In this document: positions 15,384 through 23,235 of the stretch, in pieces
Layout of the letters: every line of letters begins with the position of its first letter
Numbering within the stretch: position 1 is the first letter of the stretch
Assembly: GCA_905214995.1 (NCBI GenBank)
Contig: CAJMOT010000019.1
Span: 1-24,620 of the forward strand
Reading direction: 5' to 3'
Length of the DNA stretch: 24,620 nt
Source of the DNA: an uncultured bacterium
GTDB taxonomy: Bacteria; Verrucomicrobiota; Verrucomicrobiia; Opitutales; Intestinicryptomonadaceae
Translations under genes and position numbers: made by a program
The notes under the pieces: model-generated
The model's input: the letters and a program-made list of their open reading frames with translations, nothing else
What the model was told of the DNA's origin: nothing
Database searches by the model: none

Positions 15384-16010
15384 ATGGACGAATTTTACTC
15401 GGACAACTTTTTTGACGGCAACGCGCCCATAGGCTGGTCGGAGCGCGACTGGTTCGACTATCTTAAAAAGTCGGAGAAGGAAATATCCAAATTCGCGTCC
15501 GTTTATTCGGTCAACAGGCTGCGCGGCAAGAGCCTCGACGAAATCGCGACAATCGCCGGTTGGCCGATTCCAAAAACCGGCGACGAATATTTTGAGGAAT
15601 CCGACGCCGAGTTCTCCGACGAGCCGTGGACGCTGCTCAACCACCCCGTCTACATAATAACCCGCGGGCTCATGCGCTGCCTGCAAGAACACCTCGGCCG
15701 CGTCATAGCCGAAACGCAAATCTATCCATCCCTCGTCTGGGACATCTCAAAGACCATAGGGGAGACGTCGTTTTTCATGGCGCTGGGCGCAAACTCAACG
15801 GATCTCAGCGAAGACCTGCTCGCGCGGTGCAACTACAAGATGGCGGCGGTGAAGCTCAACGAGATAATGGCAAAGCTCTCGGAAATCGAGACTCCCGCAT
15901 CCATACAGGGGGCGGAGCGCATGAGGCGCATAAACGCCATAGTATTCGACCTGCGCCAGCTCTGCCTGAACCTCGCCGAAGAGTCCGCCGCCAAACCCAA
16001 CAATTTATGA
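15384..16010 (+). CDS. hypothetical protein, translationally coupled to the PhoD-like gene
   Basis: A 208-residue protein that I do not recognise. It has no signal peptide and no membrane segment. It begins acidic and aromatic-rich (MDEFYSDNFF), has a Trp/Pro motif WPIPKTGDEYFEE (about 60-72), and from about residue 90 looks mainly helical, ending in a hydrophilic helix. I chose ATG 15384. An in-frame ATG at 15336 would add 16 residues, but that stretch contains an AT-rich -10-like TATAAA (15365-15370), so it is more likely promoter. The stop overlaps the start of the next gene by four bases (ATGA), which implies translational coupling with the exported PhoD-like protein. A cytoplasmic protein so tightly linked to an exported one may act in the same process, but nothing in the sequence names it. 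Confidence 0.75.
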   Translation: MDEFYSDNFFDGNAPIGWSERDWFDYLKKSEKEISKFASVYSVNRLRGKSLDEIATIAGWPIPKTGDEYFEESDAEFSDEPWTLLNHPVYIITRGLMRCLQEHLGRVIAETQIYPSLVWDISKTIGETSFFMALGANSTDLSEDLLARCNYKMAAVKLNEIMAKLSEIETPASIQGAERMRRINAIVFDLRQLCLNLAEESAAKPNNL

Positions 16011-17308
16011 CGACCGCAAAGACTGCCCCGCTTACCCTCGCCCTACTGTTTTCCGCCGCGGGCCTCGCCGCCGCCCCCTCCATGGTCGGCGACGTCGGAA
16101 CCCGCGAAGCCCGCGTGTGGGTTGACGCCGGTTCCGCAAAAGGGATAACCGCCGCATGCTCCGAGGGCGGAAAGGCGGCGGAATTTTCCGCCGCCGTTCA
16201 AAACCCGCAAAACGGCGGAGCCTCCACAATAATATTTTCGGGCCTGAAACCCGGAGCAAAATACGAATTTTCAGTGAAAACCGCCGACGGCGCGGAGATC
16301 GCAAGGGGTTCTTTCAAGACCAAGCCCGACTACAAAGACCGCACTCCCCCGCCCGATTTCTCCTTTGCGGTATTCGGCGAAAACTACATAAACGACAAAC
16401 AGTTCGACCCGCCCTACAAGACGCCGGGCGGCGAGTACGAAATTTACGCGGCCGCCGACGCCAAAAACCCCGCGTTCTCCATATGGGCGGACGGCATGAA
16501 CACCCTCCGCAACGCCGACGAAGACTCCGCCTCGGCGAAGTTTTTGAGGGGCGCCGCCGCGAGGGAAATCCCCGAAATCTCGGCCCTGCTCTCAAAGCGC
16601 GCAAACTACGGCGTTGCAGCCTGCGGCTCTTACTACGGGAAATCCAACGACTCCAATTCCTCAGGCGCCGCAGGAGCCTCCGCCGCGTTCGATATGCTAT
16701 GGGCAAACCCCGCAAGCGGCGCGGGAGGCGCAAAATCCTACTCTTTCCAGTACGCCGACGCGGAATTTTTCGTGCTCGACGACTGCTCCAACCGCTCATA
16801 CCTCGACTACCGCAACTCCCGTCCTGCATACCTCGGCGAAAAGCAGCTCGAATGGCTGATGGGCGCGCTTCAAAACTCAAAGGCAAACTTCAAATTTGTG
16901 GTGATGAATTCCCCGTTCGCGAACCCCGCAAATTCGCGCGACAACTTCGCGTTCTCGGCCGACGAGCGCAAAAGGCTCTCCGAATTTCTCGTGTTCTCGA
17001 AAATCCCCGGCATAGTGTTTTTGTCGGCAAACAAACCCTTCGGCGAGCTCACCCGCCTCGTGCGCGCGGGAGGGTACCCCATATACGACCTCACCGCCGG
17101 CCCGCTCACCGGCCGCCCGATAGAAGAAGTGACGGAAATGAACTACTTCCGCATGCCCAGCAGCGCGATTACAAAGCGGTCGTTTGCGATAGTAAAAGTC
17201 GACGGGCCGGAAGACGACCGCGCAGTCACATTCTCTTTCTTCGATTCCAAAGGCGCCAAGCTCTTCTCTACGACGGTAAAGCTCTCCGAACTGAAAAAAT
17301 TCGATTAG
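16007..17308 (+). CDS. secreted PhoD-like protein with lost metal ligands (probable pseudoenzyme)
   Basis: 433 residues with a signal peptide (MTTAKTAPLTLALLFSAAG), an Fn3-like N-terminal domain (about 28-105) and a PhoD-type fold. Family landmarks that remain are LWANP (231-235), FFVLDD (254-259), YLGEKQLEWLMGALQNSKANFKFV (starting 275), GIVFLS (335-340) and YDLTAGPLT (360-368). Each metal-binding motif of active relatives is altered. GSC is GEN (124-126), the GDNxY motif is DGMNT (162-166), WDDHD is ACGSY (205-209), and GDRHH is ANKPF (341-345). The protein is full length with no stop or frameshift, so this is divergence under retention, not decay. It likely binds something without hydrolysing it, or uses new chemistry. 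It is coupled to the preceding unknown gene and convergent with an intact metallophosphatase. These alignments are from memory of family consensus, not computed. Confidence 0.75.
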   Translation: MTTAKTAPLTLALLFSAAGLAAAPSMVGDVGTREARVWVDAGSAKGITAACSEGGKAAEFSAAVQNPQNGGASTIIFSGLKPGAKYEFSVKTADGAEIARGSFKTKPDYKDRTPPPDFSFAVFGENYINDKQFDPPYKTPGGEYEIYAAADAKNPAFSIWADGMNTLRNADEDSASAKFLRGAAAREIPEISALLSKRANYGVAACGSYYGKSNDSNSSGAAGASAAFDMLWANPASGAGGAKSYSFQYADAEFFVLDDCSNRSYLDYRNSRPAYLGEKQLEWLMGALQNSKANFKFVVMNSPFANPANSRDNFAFSADERKRLSEFLVFSKIPGIVFLSANKPFGELTRLVRAGGYPIYDLTAGPLTGRPIEEVTEMNYFRMPSSAITKRSFAIVKVDGPEDDRAVTFSFFDSKGAKLFSTTVKLSELKKFD

Positions 17309-17475
17309 TCCGCGCGACGGGTTATTCGCAGGGCAAACCTACAAAACGGAAGATAGCGCCGAAGATTCAAACCGTTCCGCCAATGCCTTACTGCAAGGCG
17401 GCCCCTTTGCGAAATCGCCTGCGCAAGAAATTCTCCAATACGCTAAACGGAATCAAATGGCGCGCATGTCCGCGC

Positions 17476-18675
17476 TCATTTCGGAACATCTATCTCGATG
17501 TCCTCGCGCGGCTTTCCGCCGTCGGGCGACACAAAGGATATTCTCACCTTTTCCGGAGAGGCGGAAACCGCCATCAAGTCCATGTTGGAATTGACCACGT
17601 TCGGGACGTTTATGCCGTCCTTGTCGGCGGGATAGAGCGGAAGCCTGTTTTTTGCGGGATCGAAGGAATGAAGGTGGCCGCTTAGAATCGCCGCGGCGCC
17701 GGACTCGTTTATGAGAGGCATGAAGAGTTTTCTGAAATGCAGGGAGCCGTGCCATGCGCCCCACGACGGCGGGACATGGACGACTATGATCTTCACGGGC
17801 GAATTCTTAAAGCCGTCGGAGCGGATCAGGTTTTTGAACCATTCCGCCTGCTCCGCGCGGTATGCGTCGAAGTCGGACATTCCATAGTACTCGATGTCGC
17901 CGTCGGGCTTGTCCTCCCCCGCGTCGAGAAACGCGAACGCGGCGGGCCCCCATTTGAACGAGTAATAAGGTTTGCCCGTAGGGGTCGGGAAATACTTCAG
18001 AAATTCATCGGAGAACTCCCCGCGCGCCTCGTGGTTGCCGCGCGCAAAAAACACCGGCTTTTCGCTTTTGGCATACTTTACGACCTCATTCATGAAACCG
18101 CTGAAAATCTGCCGCTCGGAGTCCATGCGGCTGAGCATGTCGCCGTTTAGCGCGATAAATTCCGCGTCTTTCGGGGCGCGCGAAAGCAGGGCGGCAAGCC
18201 GCGCGGAATCCTCATGAATGTCGTTTACGACTATGAACTTCACGGCGTCGCCGCCCTTCGGGGCGGGCCTGAGCAAAAAGGGGTCGCGCCTGTATGCGTC
18301 GCTGCCAGCGTACGCGCCGTAATCAACGCGCTCGCCGCTGCGCGAGACCACTTCGGCGGACACAACCCTGTACCTAGTCGGTTCCGAAATGTTTTTGAGG
18401 CTCACGCGGTGGACGGTTCCGACGAGCTTCTTCCCCATCGGGGCGTTGAAAAATTTGGGGCGCGCCTGCGCGTAAAAATGCGTTCCGTCGTCGGGCGCGG
18501 TCTCAACCCAGGAAACCGCGGGCCGGTTGGTCGTCCAGACGATTTCGGCCCTTCCCCCGTCGAGAGTATGGACGTACGGCCCTCCGGTTATCGCGAATTT
18601 TTCGCCTTTTGCCGCCGAAAAGACACACGCCGCCGCAAAAAGCGCGGCGGCAACCCCCAATATTTTGCGCTTCAT
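17476..18675 (-). CDS. secreted calcineurin-like metallophosphoesterase, purple acid phosphatase type
   Basis: 399 residues with a signal peptide (MKRKILGVAAALFAAACVFS; a cysteine at 17 lies within the hydrophobic core, but no convincing lipobox follows). An Fn3-like domain (about 28-110) precedes the catalytic domain, as in purple acid phosphatases. All five metallophosphoesterase blocks are present: DIH (152-154), NGD (177-179), GNHE (213-216), VHVP with His300, and GHLH (333-336). It should hydrolyse phosphomonoesters or diesters outside the cytoplasm; the substrate is unknown. Its Fn3-plus-phosphatase design parallels the convergent PhoD-like pseudoenzyme, although the folds differ. It is preceded by the terminator of the PEP-CTERM gene, so it probably has its own promoter in the roughly 36 bases between. 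Confidence 0.88.
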   Translation of the reverse strand: MKRKILGVAAALFAAACVFSAAKGEKFAITGGPYVHTLDGGRAEIVWTTNRPAVSWVETAPDDGTHFYAQARPKFFNAPMGKKLVGTVHRVSLKNISEPTRYRVVSAEVVSRSGERVDYGAYAGSDAYRRDPFLLRPAPKGGDAVKFIVVNDIHEDSARLAALLSRAPKDAEFIALNGDMLSRMDSERQIFSGFMNEVVKYAKSEKPVFFARGNHEARGEFSDEFLKYFPTPTGKPYYSFKWGPAAFAFLDAGEDKPDGDIEYYGMSDFDAYRAEQAEWFKNLIRSDGFKNSPVKIIVVHVPPSWGAWHGSLHFRKLFMPLINESGAAAILSGHLHSFDPAKNRLPLYPADKDGINVPNVVNSNMDLMAVSASPEKVRISFVSPDGGKPREDIEIDVPK

Positions 18676-18711
18676 ACGGATACCATAACGCCGAGCGCAT
18701 TTGGGCGCAAC

Positions 18712-18746
18712 AAAAAAGGCTCCGCGTTGCGCACCGAGCCTTTTTT
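18712..18746 (-). terminator. bidirectional terminator after the first PEP-CTERM gene
   Basis: On either strand: six As, GGCTC, a 13-base loop, GAGCC, six Ts (plus-strand arms 18718-18722 and 18736-18740; T tract 18741-18746). It lies 26 bases past the PEP-CTERM stop on the minus strand and isolates that gene from the metallophosphatase. Confidence 0.85.
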
Positions 18747-18771
18747 GAAGAAACCGCCCCCTTCCAAAAGG

Positions 18772-19836
18772 TCATTTGCGGCGGCGGGAAAAAGAGAGAA
18801 TAAGCGCCAGAGCCGCGGATAGGATTGCCGCTGCGGTCGGTTCGGGAACCACCGCAAGCTGCAAAAGGGTTCCGTCGGAGCTTATGGAGAGATCGAATTT
18901 TTCGGGGTCGAGGCCGATTATGCCGAAATCCATCGAAAGGTCGTCCGGAGACCCGTTGAGGGAAAATCCGCCGCCCGCGCTTACGAGGTCATAGACGCCC
19001 TCGGAGAGGTTGAAATCGGTGAAGTCAAAGTTTATCATGCCGCCCTGCGTGGAACAATTGCCCGCGACAGTGATGAGCGCGCCATCGGCGGGAATTTCGG
19101 CGACTTGGAAATTCCATACGCCCGCAACGGTGGCATCTCTCGAATTGTTGCCGACTTCAACCTCAAAGGATTTCACATATGTGTTCAAAACGGCGCCGCT
19201 CGAAACGCGCAGAATATTAGTTCTCACGGAATCGAGCGCGCCGGTGTCGCGCGTTCCGAAATTCGCGGTTCCGGAGTATATGCTTATCGGATTGTCCGCA
19301 TTGACGTTGAAAGAAGTCTGCGCGGCGTCCGCAGCGCGCACGACGCTTACGCTCGAATCGGCGTTTTCCAAGACGACCTGGAATGCCGCGGTGTAGTATG
19401 TCACGCTGTCGTCGGAAGAATCGGCCGAGCCGAGCGATATAGCGAGATGTTTGCCTCCCCCAAAAGAGAAGACCGTCTGGATTCTCTGCGCTGCATACCA
19501 TCCGCCCATGTCCCTGTTGTTCGAGGACGGCAGCGAAATTTCAAGCGGGGAAGAGCCGTTTTCAACGCCGGAAAAGTCGCCTATGCCCATCCACGGATAT
19601 GCGTAGTCGAATCCGGGCATTTCGGCGGCCTCTTCAAAGGCGGATGTTGTGTAAAAAGCGGTGTGACCGTCGTGCGAATAACTGCTTATGTTTATCGAAG
19701 CCCCCGTGGAGCGGTAGTAATTGCCGTAATCCAAAAGGCCGAGTTCGGAATTGCCGACAAATATCCATTGGGCGGTTGCGAGAGAGGCGGCCGCCATGAA
19801 TGCTGCGAATGGGAGAATGAACTTTTTCATTTTCAT
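18772..19836 (-). CDS. PEP-CTERM sorted exported protein
   Basis: About 354 residues with an N-terminal signal peptide (MKMKKFILPFAAFMAAASLA) and a classic C-terminal sorting signal: VPEP, a hydrophobic helix (AAAILSAALALILSF) and a terminal Arg cluster (RRRK). PEP-CTERM proteins are cut and anchored or released by an exosortase, and are typical of bacteria with an exopolysaccharide-rich envelope. The mature part is Ser/Asn/Gly-rich and predicted beta-rich. I recognise no enzymatic motif. No exosortase is in the window. ATG 19836 is taken; ATG 19830 is equally possible, and neither has a Shine-Dalgarno sequence. The gene is monocistronic: good promoter upstream, strong terminator downstream. 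Confidence 0.88.
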   Translation of the reverse strand: MKMKKFILPFAAFMAAASLATAQWIFVGNSELGLLDYGNYYRSTGASINISSYSHDGHTAFYTTSAFEEAAEMPGFDYAYPWMGIGDFSGVENGSSPLEISLPSSNNRDMGGWYAAQRIQTVFSFGGGKHLAISLGSADSSDDSVTYYTAAFQVVLENADSSVSVVRAADAAQTSFNVNADNPISIYSGTANFGTRDTGALDSVRTNILRVSSGAVLNTYVKSFEVEVGNNSRDATVAGVWNFQVAEIPADGALITVAGNCSTQGGMINFDFTDFNLSEGVYDLVSAGGGFSLNGSPDDLSMDFGIIGLDPEKFDLSISSDGTLLQLAVVPEPTAAAILSAALALILSFSRRRK

Positions 19837-19837
19837 A

Positions 19838-19861
19838 GACAAAATGGATTTAATTTTTGTC
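19838..19861 (-). promoter_or_regulatory. perfect 7-bp inverted repeat in the PEP-CTERM leader
   Basis: GACAAAA and TTTTGTC arms (plus-strand 19838-19844 and 19855-19861) with a 10-base spacer, spanning the predicted transcription start and ending one base before the ATG. It could be an operator, or an RNA hairpin hiding the start codon. The spacer is AT-rich, so the RNA stem would be weak. Confidence 0.4.
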
Positions 19862-19890
19862 GTTTTACACAATTAATGATTTGCTGTCAA
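19862..19890 (-). promoter_or_regulatory. promoter of the first PEP-CTERM gene
   Basis: Minus strand: perfect TTGACA (19890-19885), 17-base spacer, TAAAAC (19867-19862, 4 of 6 to consensus). Predicted start near 19855, leaving a leader of about 19 bases. Confidence 0.55.
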
Positions 19891-20252
19891 TAAACTATTT
19901 GCATGTAATATCCGCTTTAATTGTCCGCATCCGCGCCGCCGTTTTCACTTTCGCCGCGCTTTCGCGCGCCGCCGAAATGAACCGGGAGCATGGGCAAATG
20001 CGCATTTATCTGAAAAATCGAAAATTGCGAAAAATATGCGATAATTTCCATAAAGCACAATAAAAATGGAAGCCGCCCGAGCCGCAATCTTCCGCAAAGG
20101 CCGCGCATAACCCCCAGCCGTCCGGAAAACTTGAACCTCCAAATTCTCCCGGAACGGCCGCCAATCTCGAAAACTGCGCCATTGCGCCTCAGGCACGGGA
20201 AATCTGCGAATCAAAACTTTCCCGCCCCGCGCAACGTTAAATCCTAATATGC
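19891..20252. other. 362-bp gene-free stretch
   Basis: Between the PEP-CTERM promoter and the next terminator. Short open frames occur on both strands (up to about 89 codons), but they have no recognisable motif, start signal or codon pattern like the neighbours. Base composition is mixed: an AT-rich segment (about 20005-20070) lies inside GC-rich sequence. It may be degraded coding sequence or an unrecognised small RNA; I can support neither. Confidence 0.4.
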
Positions 20253-20293
20253 AAAAAACGCTTAGGGAGAAAAATCCATCCGAAGCGTTTTTT
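20253..20293 (-). terminator. bidirectional terminator after the second PEP-CTERM gene
   Basis: An 11-bp perfect stem, AAAAAACGCTT (20253-20263) and AAGCGTTTTTT (20283-20293), with a 19-base loop. It works in both directions because both arms have A/T tracts. It lies 27 bases past the stop of the minus-strand gene. Confidence 0.8.
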
Positions 20294-20319
20294 GATAAAA
20301 TCCGCGCGCCTATTTTACA

Positions 20320-21804
20320 TTATTGACCCATACGCGCAATTCCCTGCGCGCCGCCGCGCGGATATTTTCCGCGCCTTGCCGCCATAAGGAGCGCAAGCGC
20401 GCCCAATACCGCCGCATACGCCGCCGGCTCCGGAACCGTAAATATCAGGCTGCCGGACTCCCCTATGCCGCCAGTGAGCGAAAATTCGCCCCCGATCTCG
20501 TTGCCGTTCTCGTCATAGGCGGTGAAGACTTCGTTGGGGTCAAAATCGTTGGAAAGGTAGTCGAATTCCACCACGACTATCTCGTGCGCCGCCAGGTCTG
20601 CCGCAGTGAAAATTATGTCCGCAGACGAAGCGCCGACGGTGAAATCACCGACCGTTATTGTCCCTCCAAACGCGAGCGCTCCGGCGTCGATTAAAAATTC
20701 CCCGACCTTTTGCGCTGACGTGAATTTAAGCAGAGCGTTGTCGCCCGAAAGCGTCACTTTGTCTATCGCAAGCTCCGAATTAAATTCGAGATTTCCGGAG
20801 CGCACCTCAACGGTAAAGCTCTCTATGTCGGTTTCGGAAGTAGAATCTCCGAAGAAAGTCTTTGCCGACTGGAGGTTTACAGTCTGCTTTACGCTCCCGT
20901 TTCCGCTGTCCATAACGAACGCCACGGACGCGGTTGAGCCTATTGAGTTTTGATAGACCTCCCTCTGCCATTGCTCGGAGGAATCCGGCGAATAGTTCGC
21001 CGTGCTCGAGCGCGTAAACGCGCCCGTCCAGACGCCGCCCTGAAAAACCCCGTCGGAGTTCGAGACAAAGTTTACGTCGACCGTCGTGGAAAGCCATTTT
21101 GTGGCGCTGAAAACTCCCCTTCCCGAGAGCCCGCCGATATTTCCGACCACGTGCGGGTTGAATTTGGTGTAGCCGGTTCCGCTCGGCCAGAGGGCTCCGC
21201 CGCCGGCTTCGCTCAGGGTAAAGCGTATAAAACCGCTGTCGCCTGAATGGTTGAATTGCAGCTGTCCGCCGACGTTAAAATAATACGTGCCGGTTCTGGC
21301 GGACGCGCCGGTTTCCATGTTGTAGTCGTTCTGGCACTGCATGACCACATTCATGTAATTCGACGAATTGAAAACGAGATTCCCGCCGACTTGAAATCCG
21401 TTGTTGCCCCCGCCATTCCCGCACTGGGAAACGACAAACCCCCTCCTGTTCACGTCGGTATCGGAGAAATTCAGAATCGTATCCTCCACGCTGCCCACCC
21501 AAGTGCCGCCGTTTAGGTTGAAAGTGCCTCCCGACGCATTGACAGTTATGGAATTGACAATGGGCATTACATAATAATTCAGCCATGTAATTTTGTCAAA
21601 CACCAGATTTGTAGACGCCGAAACGTCTGCGGGCGCCGCGCTTCCGTCGGAAAGCTTCCACGAAGCCGCCAAATTCAAATTCTGCGAGGAATTGTCGTAA
21701 TAATACGTATTCTGGTCGACATCCTGCGCAAACGCGCAGGAGACTGCGAAAACCGCCGCCGCCAAAACGGAGGAACGAACCGGCATTATATCAATTAATT
21801 TCAT
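20320..21804 (-). CDS. PEP-CTERM exported protein with autotransporter-like beta repeats and a C-terminal extension
   Basis: 494 residues. A signal peptide (about residues 8-26, SSVLAAAVFAVSCAFAQ) is followed by a Gly/Asn/Ser/Thr-rich region with recurring short beta motifs (for example GGTFNLNGGTWVG, GSVKQTVNLQSAKTF, ITVGDFTVG), typical of beta-solenoid surface proteins. The C-terminus has VPEP, a hydrophobic helix (AAVLGALALLMAA) and RRGK, but continues for another 14 or so residues (YPRGGAQGIARMGQ) where most PEP-CTERM proteins stop. Start ATG 21804 or 21786; neither has a Shine-Dalgarno sequence. No catalytic motif is seen. It probably contributes to the cell surface or extracellular matrix after exosortase processing. 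It has its own terminator and does not share a transcript with the other PEP-CTERM gene. Confidence 0.85.
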   Translation of the reverse strand: MKLIDIMPVRSSVLAAAVFAVSCAFAQDVDQNTYYYDNSSQNLNLAASWKLSDGSAAPADVSASTNLVFDKITWLNYYVMPIVNSITVNASGGTFNLNGGTWVGSVEDTILNFSDTDVNRRGFVVSQCGNGGGNNGFQVGGNLVFNSSNYMNVVMQCQNDYNMETGASARTGTYYFNVGGQLQFNHSGDSGFIRFTLSEAGGGALWPSGTGYTKFNPHVVGNIGGLSGRGVFSATKWLSTTVDVNFVSNSDGVFQGGVWTGAFTRSSTANYSPDSSEQWQREVYQNSIGSTASVAFVMDSGNGSVKQTVNLQSAKTFFGDSTSETDIESFTVEVRSGNLEFNSELAIDKVTLSGDNALLKFTSAQKVGEFLIDAGALAFGGTITVGDFTVGASSADIIFTAADLAAHEIVVVEFDYLSNDFDPNEVFTAYDENGNEIGGEFSLTGGIGESGSLIFTVPEPAAYAAVLGALALLMAARRGKYPRGGAQGIARMGQ

Positions 21805-21813
21805 GACTGTCTA

Positions 21814-21830
21814 TATGTTAAAGCAACATA
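21814..21830. promoter_or_regulatory. inverted repeat TATGTT-N5-AACATA upstream of the second PEP-CTERM gene
   Basis: A perfect 6-bp-arm dyad of 17 bp, ten bases from the ATG at 21804. It overlaps possible -10 hexamers on the minus strand (TATAGA or CATATA, ending 5-7 bases before the ATG). A candidate operator; the protein is unknown. Confidence 0.4.
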
Positions 21831-22099
21831 CGAACCTTTGCCCCGCCACAAAAAACAGTCGTTTTTTTATGCATGGACGGGTTAGAAATCCGCAATATGT
21901 CCGCCTGTTTAGAGTTTTATTTATGTCGCCGCCGTCAAATAGGCTATTGCAAATATATTCCCGCCGATTGGCGAAATTCGATTTTGCGCAATGCCCCCTT
22001 TAATTAAACGACCGTTTATTTCTACAATGGCGTTTGCGGCTTGTCAATAGATATTTATGTCGGCTATTCCGAAAGGCCGAACCGCTTGAAAACCCCCGT
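21831..22099. other. AT-richer intergenic region
   Basis: Roughly 270 bases between the second PEP-CTERM start and the transporter stop. It holds an A/T hairpin (AAAAAAC 21850-21856, loop AGTC, GTTTTTT 21861-21867) that may lie in the PEP-CTERM leader or act as a weak terminator. No gene is supported here. No convincing terminator for the transporter was found. Confidence 0.4.
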
Positions 22100-23227
22100 T
22101 CACTCCGGAGAGGAAGCCCTTTCCCCGCCGCCGAGAAAGCGCGACCACAACGCCGCCATGAACGCCGTCAGGGGAATGGCAAGTATCATTCCCAAAATGC
22201 CGTCGAGCGCAATGCCCCAGAAGAACACCGAAAATATTATGACGGTGGGGTGCAGGCCCGTCTTGCCGCCCATAATTTTGGGCGTAAGAAAATAGCCTTC
22301 GAGCATCTGCACCGCAACGAACACGCACAGCGCGAACGCCGCCGTCAACAGCCCGCCGCCCGGCTGGAAAAACGCCGTCGGCAGGATTGTCCCGAGCCCC
22401 ACTATCGTTCCGAAATACGGGATTATGTTCAGCATTCCCGCCGCAAATCCGAGCAGGAAGCCGAATTTCACCCCGACGAGCGTCAGGCCGAGGCCTATGA
22501 GAATGCCCATGATGAAGGCTATCGTCATCTGCCCCCTGAAAAACGCCGACATTATAGACGCGAACCTGCGGGCGAAAAACATCGAGTCCTCCTTCATCTT
22601 CGGGCTCATAAAGCCTATGTTGTTCTCCAAAAAAGCGAAGAAGTCGAACCGCGAGGTCAGCATGTAGTAAAGATAAATGGGCGCGACAGCAAACGCCGCG
22701 GCGAACGACGCGAACGCCACCACCCCGCCCGTCGCGCTCGCGGCGGTCTTGAAGAAATTGCCCACATATCCGAGCGCGACCGAAACCGAGAGGTTTTTCA
22801 AAGCCCCTTCCTTTAACGTCGCGGACTTTTCGGCGATTATATCTTTCAGCTGCGGGAAATGCTCCGAAAGCCACGCGGATACGCGCGCCACAAAGTCCGG
22901 AAGAGAGGCGCAAAGCGCGTAGATTTCCGACACGAGCGCCGGCAGGACGGCGACGAGGCAGCCCGCCGCGGCGAGCGCGAGGACGGCGAGCATAATCCAG
23001 CACGCGGCGGTTCTGCCGACTTTCAGCCTCACCGCCATGAAATCCACCGCAGGCTTCAAGATGAAAGACAGTATCACCGCGAGCGCCAAGGGCCAGACGA
23101 CCGCCCCGAACTTGTCGAGAAACGCCCCCGCTATTTTGAGGGCCGCGATCGCGAATCCGCCTATGGCGCAAACCGACACGCATAGAATCGCCGCGCCCGC
23201 CACTTTTTGCTGGAAACCGTTTAACAT
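22100..23227 (-). CDS. AI-2E / PerM family membrane transporter
   Basis: About 375 residues with seven or eight hydrophobic segments. The family pattern is clear. A first helix pair ends in PLALAVILSFILKPAVDF. A long amphipathic middle section follows (about 110-190). Later segments are APIYLYYMLTSRFDFF, GQMTIAFIMGILIGLGLTLVGVKFG, GMLNIIPYFGTIVG and GKTGLHPTVIIFSVFFWG. The family was named for autoinducer-2 export (TqsA), but many members are sodium/proton antiporters or have unknown cargo, so no substrate is assigned. I prefer ATG 23227, which matches the usual family N-terminus. The in-frame ATG 23275 would overlap the divergent uvrA gene. A -10-like TATATA ends 8 bases before this ATG, and there is no Shine-Dalgarno sequence. 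Confidence 0.88.
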   Translation of the reverse strand: MLNGFQQKVAGAAILCVSVCAIGGFAIAALKIAGAFLDKFGAVVWPLALAVILSFILKPAVDFMAVRLKVGRTAACWIMLAVLALAAAGCLVAVLPALVSEIYALCASLPDFVARVSAWLSEHFPQLKDIIAEKSATLKEGALKNLSVSVALGYVGNFFKTAASATGGVVAFASFAAAFAVAPIYLYYMLTSRFDFFAFLENNIGFMSPKMKEDSMFFARRFASIMSAFFRGQMTIAFIMGILIGLGLTLVGVKFGFLLGFAAGMLNIIPYFGTIVGLGTILPTAFFQPGGGLLTAAFALCVFVAVQMLEGYFLTPKIMGGKTGLHPTVIIFSVFFWGIALDGILGMILAIPLTAFMAALWSRFLGGGERASSPE

Positions 23228-23235
23228 TTGAAAAA

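Noticed and set aside
17380..17410. Hairpin GCCTT/AAGGC after the PhoD-like gene as a terminator
   Set aside because: Only a 5-bp stem and no adequate T tract.
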